A stretch of 9,912 nt of DNA, taken from the NCBI GenBank assembly GCA_938084085.1, contig CALKDV010000502.1, forward strand, positions 1 to 9,912, written 5' to 3'. Origin of the DNA: an uncultured Nannocystaceae bacterium (lineage in GTDB: Bacteria > Myxococcota_A > Polyangia > Nannocystales > Nannocystaceae). Of the stretch, positions 5,665 through 9,912 are shown piece by piece. The position numbers and the translations under genes are program-made. The notes under the pieces are model-generated. The model worked only from the letters and a program-made list of their open reading frames with translations. It ran no database searches and was not told the DNA's origin. Every line of letters begins with the position of its first letter. Position 1 is the stretch's first letter.

Positions 5665-6527
5665 CTCACGTCGTCTCCTAGCATATCTGGACCCACTTCT
5701 CCTGTTCGCGGAGCACGCGCCCCGCCCGCACCGGTGGACGAGTCGCCGCCGCCCGAGCCCCGCGCCGCGCCGCCCACGAGCACGCTCTCAAAAAGTGCGC
5801 CGCCCACGATCAGCAAGATCACGTCCACCGCCGCGATCTTCGCCAGGATATCCCACGCCCCTGGATGGGCTTGAAGCACGCGCTGGGTCGCGACCAGGCT
5901 CATCATGAGCACCGGCGTCGTGAGCGGATACAGCACCACGGACAGCAGCACGTTTTTGCCGCCACCGTGGGCCAAGCCCGCCGCGAAGAGCGTTCCCACG
6001 GCGGCGAATCCCGCGCACCCGAGCAACACGGTCGCGAGCATCTCGAGCGCGGACCAGCCCTCCACCCCGCTGCTCGGGAACACCAGCAGCAGGCCGGGCA
6101 CCAGCACCGCCGCGCAGACGCACAACACCGCCAGCGTCACCGAAAACTTGGCGCCGTACATCGCGACTCGATTCACGGGCGCCGCGAGCAGCGCCCCGAA
6201 GGTGTCGGCCTCTCGCTCGCGCTCGAAGACCCGCGTGAGCGTCAGCGCGCCCACAAACGCGAGCGCGATCCACAGCATGCCCGGCACCGCCTTGGGCTGG
6301 GCAGACTTCGACATTTCCGCGAAGCTGACCGCGTACAACGCCAAGATCACGACCGTAAAAAACACCGAAGTGATCAGCAACTCAAGCTCTCGCAATTCCT
6401 GGCGGAGGTCGTTGCGGGCGAGGATCCATGTCTGACGAAGCGTCGTCACCGAGCCGTTTTGTAGCACGGAGGGAGGACCAACCCCACTTCGGGCGTCAAC
6501 GCGCAGGTCGTCGAGACTGGGCGTCAT
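5661..6527 (-). CDS. ccmB: Heme exporter permease CcmB
   Basis: This is the membrane subunit of the CcmAB ABC transporter, which uses ATP to drive release of holo-CcmE from the CcmABCD complex. It has 288 residues against about 220 for typical CcmB. The core runs from about residue 30 to 254. It has the amphipathic entry ARNDLRQELRELELL (37-51), then six hydrophobic segments, with TRVFEREREADTFGALLAAP between segments 2 and 3, matching the conserved CcmB cytoplasmic loop. The excess is an N-terminal tail of about 28 residues and a Gly/Ser/Pro-rich C-terminal tail of about 34 residues (255-288). ATG 6527 is chosen because GGAGGAGAAGG lies just upstream; the in-frame GTG at residue 27 has no ribosome binding site. 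It is separated from ccmA by 35 bases, the only true spacer in this operon, and overlaps ccmC by ATGA. Confidence 0.92.
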   Translation of the reverse strand: MTPSLDDLRVDARSGVGPPSVLQNGSVTTLRQTWILARNDLRQELRELELLITSVFFTVVILALYAVSFAEMSKSAQPKAVPGMLWIALAFVGALTLTRVFEREREADTFGALLAAPVNRVAMYGAKFSVTLAVLCVCAAVLVPGLLLVFPSSGVEGWSALEMLATVLLGCAGFAAVGTLFAAGLAHGGGKNVLLSVVLYPLTTPVLMMSLVATQRVLQAHPGAWDILAKIAAVDVILLIVGGALFESVLVGGAARGSGGGDSSTGAGGARAPRTGEVGPDMLGDDVR

Positions 6528-6533
6528 CGGCGA

Positions 6534-6544
6534 CCTTCTCCTCC
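6534..6544 (-). promoter_or_regulatory. Strong ribosome binding site of ccmB
   Basis: The minus strand reads GGAGGAGAAGG in the 35-base gap between ccmA and ccmB. It supports the ATG at 6527 and suggests ccmB is translated independently, unlike its neighbours that rely on stop/start overlaps. Confidence 0.7.
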
Positions 6545-6562
6545 GGGGCGGGCCCCCACGCT

Positions 6563-7294
6563 TCAGCCCCGGGTGGTGGCGCTCGACTCCGGCAGCCGGG
6601 CCTTCACGCCCTCGGCCCCCTCGTGGCCGGTGGGCTCTCGCGGGCTCTCCAGTCGGCCCGCGTGGAGTCGGACGACCCTGTCGGACACCTCGCGTAGCCG
6701 GGCGAGGTCGTGCGACGAGAGCAACACGCTGGCGCCCCGCTCCTTCGCCTCCAGCAAAACGCGGAGGACGAGTTCTTGGCCCTCCGTGTCGAGCGCGGTG
6801 AACGGCTCGTCGAGCAGCAACAAGGAGGGACGCGCCGCGATCGCGCGCGCGAGCACCACCCGTTGCGCCATCCCGCGCGAGAACGTCCGGACCGCCTGGT
6901 CACTCACCGCTTCAAGTCCGACGGTCATGAGCGCCTCCCTCGCCGGCATGGTCTCGCAGCCGCGGGCGCTCCGTAGGTCGGCGAAAAGCTGCAGGTTCTC
7001 GCGAGCGCTCAACAGCGGATAGAGTTGGGGTGCGTGGGTGACAAAGGCGACCTGCTCGCGGACCCCTTCGCGCAACCCCACCTCCCCCGAAGCGCCAAAA
7101 ACGAGCTCGCCGCTGTCCGCGTCCTCAAGCCCGGCGAGAATTCGAAACAGTGTGGTCTTGCCGGCGCCGTTGATGCCGGACAGCCCTGTAATTTGCCCGG
7201 CGTCGAGCGCCAAGGACACCCCACGGAGCACCGCGGTCCTGCCGAAGCTTTTGACCACGGAGCGGAGCTCGCAGGGGATGATGGAGGCGCTCAC
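6563..7294 (-). CDS. ccmA: Heme exporter ATP-binding protein CcmA
   Basis: This is the cytoplasmic ATPase subunit of CcmAB. It has 243 residues against about 205-220 for typical CcmA; the extra is a polar C-terminal tail of about 25 residues. It has Walker A GINGAGKTT (40-48), a Q-loop region FVTHAPQLYPLLSARENL (84-101) in the CcmA style, ABC signature FSRGMAQR (138-145), Walker B LLLLDEPF (158-165), D-loop ALD (167-169) and switch His195 in SSHD. All catalytic elements are intact. The start is GTG 7294, overlapping the stop of the upstream 696-residue protein as GTGA (7291-7294), which implies coupled translation. ABC ATPases are hard to tell apart alone; the name rests on adjacency to ccmB and ccmC and on the CcmA-like FSRGMAQRVVLARA. 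Confidence 0.93.
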   Translation of the reverse strand: MSASIIPCELRSVVKSFGRTAVLRGVSLALDAGQITGLSGINGAGKTTLFRILAGLEDADSGELVFGASGEVGLREGVREQVAFVTHAPQLYPLLSARENLQLFADLRSARGCETMPAREALMTVGLEAVSDQAVRTFSRGMAQRVVLARAIAARPSLLLLDEPFTALDTEGQELVLRVLLEAKERGASVLLSSHDLARLREVSDRVVRLHAGRLESPREPTGHEGAEGVKARLPESSATTRG

Positions 7295-9381
7295 GCCCCT
7301 CGATTGTGCCCGGCGTCTCGCAGAGAGTCGAGCTTTCGACAGACCTCATCGAGCGCGGCGACGAGCGCAGCTCTGCGCGCGGCCACGTCCCCCGCGTCCG
7401 GGTTCACGTCCAACGCGGCGATGCGCTCGAGCAGTGACGCTCGGCGAGCGTCGAGGGCGTCCGCCGCCGACAGCCGTCGACGAAACAGCAGGCTCCCGCC
7501 GATCAATCCGCTGAAGGCGACGATCAAACCCACGCCGAGCTGCTTCGCCCACTGAGCGCTCGTGGGCAACTTGGAGACGGTGAGTTCGACCCCGGCGCCT
7601 GTGTCGGCCCAGTTCTCAGCGGTGCATCCTTCCCCGCCGGCTGCACAGTCCCCCTCCTCCCAATCACCGATCTTGATCTCGTACAACTTCACCTGCGCCG
7701 CGCCGTCCTCGTGAGGCGGTGCGCGCCCGGGGCCCTCGGCCCCCTCCGACACCGACAGGTCTGGCGCGAGCACCGCGGTGGCCTGGACCAAGGGGAACGG
7801 CGCCCTCCACTCGTACACCGCCTCGCCGTCGTGAGGCAGCAAGTAGGCCGTGGAGAGTTGGACGACCTCACCGGGCTCGATCGGTCGAGCGAGCGTAGCG
7901 AACGGAGCGCTCTCCTGTTCGTTGAGCCACCGCTTCGCCTGGGGCATCACCTGCAACCCGTGGGCGCGGGAAGCCCCCCGAATCCGCACCTCCTGCGTGG
8001 GCCAGTACGCGAACTCGCCTTCCGCAAAAACCTCATAGATTTGTATAACTTGAGACTCATTGTTCTCAAGCGGCCTGACTTCAACTTGCACCGCCGACTT
8101 GAGGATATTTCGATCGTTGGAGATGGGGAAGGTTCGCACCTGAGCGCGCAGACCGGCCACGTCGAGCAGCTCGAAAAAAGACGAGCGAAACGGCGCGCTG
8201 TCGCGCTCCACGACGAGGGAGTACAGCCCCTCGGAACCGGTGGGGAGCCCGTCAAACCTCGCCTCCCCTCGCGCGTCGGTCGTCGCAGACCATCGCTGGT
8301 TTTGTCCGGTCATGTCGCGGCGCTCCGCGGTCACCGCAAGTCCCGAGACGGGCGCGCCGGTGGCGTCGATCGCTTGGCCGACCAGGGTCCCGGACGGCAG
8401 GCTCCGATCCAATCGTGGCGGCTGGGCCGTCACAGCCTTCGTGGGGGCAGGCGGCGGAGCGCTGGGCTGATCGAGCATGCGCGAGGGTGTAAACACCACC
8501 GCCATGGGCGTGTCTCCCATGGTGAACGGCACGCTGCGTCGGGGGGGCTCTCCCTCCACGACCTGGGCGACCACGATGATCGTGCTGCCCGCCTCGATGG
8601 CCGGCGCCGTGAGCCCCTTGAAGAACGCGCGACCGTCCGCGTCGGTGACCGTCTCCCGCAGCGCCGGCGCCTCGCTGTCTTGTCCTGGGGGCCGAATCTC
8701 GATGGTGATGGCCTGCCCCGCTTGAGGCTGGGGCCGCTGGGCGTTGGGTTCGATGAGTCCGACCACCAAGGTGCCCGGCCCCCGAACCGCCCCCGCATCC
8801 GCCGGCAGCGCGAAGGGAACCCCCTCTCGAAATTCGACCTCCGCGGCACCGGGCGCGCTGGCGCCGTGGGCCGGCGCTCCTGGGTGGGCAGGCGCCCCAC
8901 CCGGCGAGCTCGTGGCGCCACCTCGCGCTGCCGGGGTGGCTCCCTTGACGAGCAGCACCCGCGAGCCCATGTCCGCGCGCACCTGGATCGGGAGCGTCTC
9001 TACAGGCGCCTCGCCGAGCACGGCCGAGGCCTTCACCACGCGCCCGGCGGCGTCCGAGAGCCCCGTAAGCGTCGCGCGGCCGGCCGCGTCCGTGGTCGCC
9101 TTCAGCGCTAGCGGTGGGCCTCCGTCCGCGGCGCTGAGGGTCACCTCCACGCCCACCGCAGGCTCGGAGAATCCCCCGAGCAAGCAGCGCACCGTGATCT
9201 GGTCGGCAGGAACAGCGGGGTCGGGGCGCGGGATCCCAGACATCTGGCTCGGGTCGGGCATCGCAGGCGCTCCGCTCGCCACAGGCGGTGTCAGCAGCGC
9301 CGCTGCTGCGCCGACCGATGCTGCAAACGCAGCCCCGCAAAGCGTCCGCGCGCGCCGCCTCCGGGCGCCGTACGCTTTCAA
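7291..9381 (-). CDS. Large exported, membrane-anchored multi-domain beta-sandwich protein in the ccm operon
   Basis: This is a 696-residue protein starting at TTG 9381. The start is chosen because it overlaps the upstream stop as TTGA, has GGAGG 7 bases upstream and begins an Arg-rich signal peptide (residues 1-37, cleavage near VASG). Beta-sandwich domain 1 is about 60-147 (TTDAAGRATLTGL). A Pro/Gly/Ala linker follows (148-200). Domain 2 is about 201-298 (TVTDADGRAFFKGL), followed by a Pro-rich linker. Domain 3 is about 331-400 (TTDARGEARFDGLPTG), a carboxypeptidase-regulatory-like fold. A beta-rich fourth region spans about 425-605 and contains Cys579 and Cys586. One transmembrane helix (about 615-633) is followed by RRR and a cytoplasmic coiled coil (637-690). 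It is therefore mostly outside the cytoplasmic membrane, with a helical tail inside. No catalytic motif is seen. Tight coupling to ccmA suggests a scaffold or accessory role in cytochrome c maturation; that is inference. Confidence 0.85.
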   Translation of the reverse strand: MKAYGARRRRARTLCGAAFAASVGAAAALLTPPVASGAPAMPDPSQMSGIPRPDPAVPADQITVRCLLGGFSEPAVGVEVTLSAADGGPPLALKATTDAAGRATLTGLSDAAGRVVKASAVLGEAPVETLPIQVRADMGSRVLLVKGATPAARGGATSSPGGAPAHPGAPAHGASAPGAAEVEFREGVPFALPADAGAVRGPGTLVVGLIEPNAQRPQPQAGQAITIEIRPPGQDSEAPALRETVTDADGRAFFKGLTAPAIEAGSTIIVVAQVVEGEPPRRSVPFTMGDTPMAVVFTPSRMLDQPSAPPPAPTKAVTAQPPRLDRSLPSGTLVGQAIDATGAPVSGLAVTAERRDMTGQNQRWSATTDARGEARFDGLPTGSEGLYSLVVERDSAPFRSSFFELLDVAGLRAQVRTFPISNDRNILKSAVQVEVRPLENNESQVIQIYEVFAEGEFAYWPTQEVRIRGASRAHGLQVMPQAKRWLNEQESAPFATLARPIEPGEVVQLSTAYLLPHDGEAVYEWRAPFPLVQATAVLAPDLSVSEGAEGPGRAPPHEDGAAQVKLYEIKIGDWEEGDCAAGGEGCTAENWADTGAGVELTVSKLPTSAQWAKQLGVGLIVAFSGLIGGSLLFRRRLSAADALDARRASLLERIAALDVNPDAGDVAARRAALVAALDEVCRKLDSLRDAGHNRGA

Positions 9382-9912
9382 GTCTGCGCCTCCAACAGCC
9401 CCTCGCCGCAGGCCTTGCAAAAGCGGGCGTCCACGTCGTTTTTGATCCCACAGGCGCCACAATCGAGCGAGGAGTCGGTGCGCGCTGCGGAGCGGTCCAC
9501 GCCCTGCGCTAGCGCCGTCACCGTCTGCGGATGGAGAGCGCCCCCCTTGTCGAGCCCGCGCATAAGCTCCACAGCTCGAAGCTTGTAGCGCTGCAAAATC
9601 GCGGTGTGGTCCGCCGTGGAAAGCTTGCCCATGGCGTGATCAAAGTCGAGCTCTTTGATCGCGCGAAGCACCCGGCGCTGCTCTTGCGCCAACACAGAGC
9701 GCTCCTCGCCGCCGGGAGCTCCGGCCGCGCGCGCGAGGGCACCGTCATTTCCGCCCGCGAGGGCGGCGACCACAGCGAACATCTGCCGGAGCGTCGCGAG
9801 GAGCACCACACCCGCCAGGCTCAGCACCAGCACCGAGGCATCGAACTCGGCGCCCATCCCCACCATCAAGCCGCCCGCGAGCGTCACCGCGAGGGTGGCC
9901 GAAAGCAGCAGC
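9378..9912 (-). CDS. Membrane protein with CcmI-like segment and C-terminal zinc ribbon (5'-truncated by window edge)
   Basis: The frame is open to the window edge with no stop, so the true start is probably outside; 177 residues are visible. Two hydrophobic segments come first (LLLSATLAVTLAGGLMVG and SVLVLSLAGVVLLATL). Next is a charged helix EQRRVLRAIKELDFDHAMGK, then LSTADHTAILQRY. This resembles the stretch after the membrane domain in CcmI/CycH, which chaperones apocytochrome c. CcmI then has TPRs; here a zinc ribbon, CGAC-x10-CKAC (C-x2-C-x10-C-x2-C), sits near the C-terminus, probably cytoplasmic. The gene is read into the next by a TTGA overlap (9378-9381). The position upstream of ccmABCD makes a role in cytochrome c maturation plausible. 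The zinc ribbon is certain by motif; the CcmI relationship is a weaker inference. Confidence 0.82.
   Translation of the reverse strand, partial: LLLSATLAVTLAGGLMVGMGAEFDASVLVLSLAGVVLLATLRQMFAVVAALAGGNDGALARAAGAPGGEERSVLAQEQRRVLRAIKELDFDHAMGKLSTADHTAILQRYKLRAVELMRGLDKGGALHPQTVTALAQGVDRSAARTDSSLDCGACGIKNDVDARFCKACGEGLLEAQT
9389..9393 (-). promoter_or_regulatory. Ribosome binding site deciding the TTG start at 9381
   Basis: The minus strand reads GGAGG, followed by 7 bases and then TTG. It lies inside the end of the zinc-ribbon gene. With the TTGA overlap and the signal peptide beginning MKAYGARRRR, it argues for a TTG start rather than in-frame codons further upstream. Confidence 0.65.

Noticed and set aside
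6545..6556. GGGG-CGGG-CCCC inverted repeat between ccmA and ccmB
   Set aside because: It is a very short stem with no T-tract and lies directly before a strong ribosome binding site, so it is not a convincing terminator.
7711..9111. 466-codon open frame on the plus strand
   Set aside because: It is antisense to the well-supported 696-residue protein. The translation is Arg/Gly/His-rich with no domain or hydrophobic pattern, as expected for shadow frames in GC-rich DNA.
8252..9460. 402-codon open frame on the minus strand
   Set aside because: It is out of frame with the 696-residue protein, Arg/Gly-rich and without motifs.
9382..9462. Earlier start for the 696-residue protein
   Set aside because: The extra 27 residues would bury the signal peptide and overlap the zinc-ribbon coding sequence. 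TTG at 9381 has GGAGG at the right spacing and a TTGA overlap.

Overview
The window reads as a high-GC bacterial chromosome in which every gene I can support lies on the minus strand, so transcription runs from position 9912 towards 1. Several features point to a deltaproteobacterial-type organism, most likely Myxococcota. They are a secreted TPR protein with alanine/glycine-rich C-terminal membrane segments, an Oar-like TonB-dependent receptor with an N-terminal carboxypeptidase-regulatory domain, and a cytochrome c maturation cluster with lineage-specific extras. Genus-level placement is not possible from this sequence alone.

Region A (9912 to 4437) is a tightly packed cytochrome c maturation (System I) operon. 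In order it holds: a 5'-incomplete membrane protein with a CcmI-like segment and a C-terminal zinc ribbon; a 696-residue exported, membrane-anchored protein with several beta-sandwich (carboxypeptidase-regulatory/Ig-like) domains; CcmA; CcmB; CcmC; a CcmD-like protein; and a 61-residue single-pass protein. Five of the six junctions are 4-base stop/start overlaps (TTGA, GTGA, ATGA, ATGA, ATGA). The exception is ccmA-ccmB, which has a 35-base spacer and a strong ribosome binding site. CcmABCD form the heme handling/export module that supplies heme for attachment to apocytochromes outside the cytoplasmic membrane. The two upstream proteins and the last small one are unassigned but are physically wired into this unit. 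A weak terminator-like hairpin follows at 4398-4417.

Region B (4298 to 1289) is a likely three-gene unit with gaps of 10 and 15 bases: a medium-chain-type acyl-CoA dehydrogenase, glutamate racemase (murI), and a secreted TPR protein. The leader before the acyl-CoA dehydrogenase carries overlapping palindromes that could be an operator.

Region C (1288 to 751) is a 538-base non-coding stretch with a strong imperfect hairpin, a candidate extended -10 promoter and a small hairpin just before the next gene's ribosome binding site. Region D (750 to 1) is the N-terminal 250 residues of an Oar-like TonB-dependent receptor that continues beyond the window.

The most unusual element is the large multi-domain beta-sandwich protein, with its zinc-ribbon partner, embedded by translational coupling at the head of ccmABCD. 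It is a candidate accessory factor for cytochrome c maturation, on context only. CcmC also departs from the canonical tryptophan-rich WWD motif.
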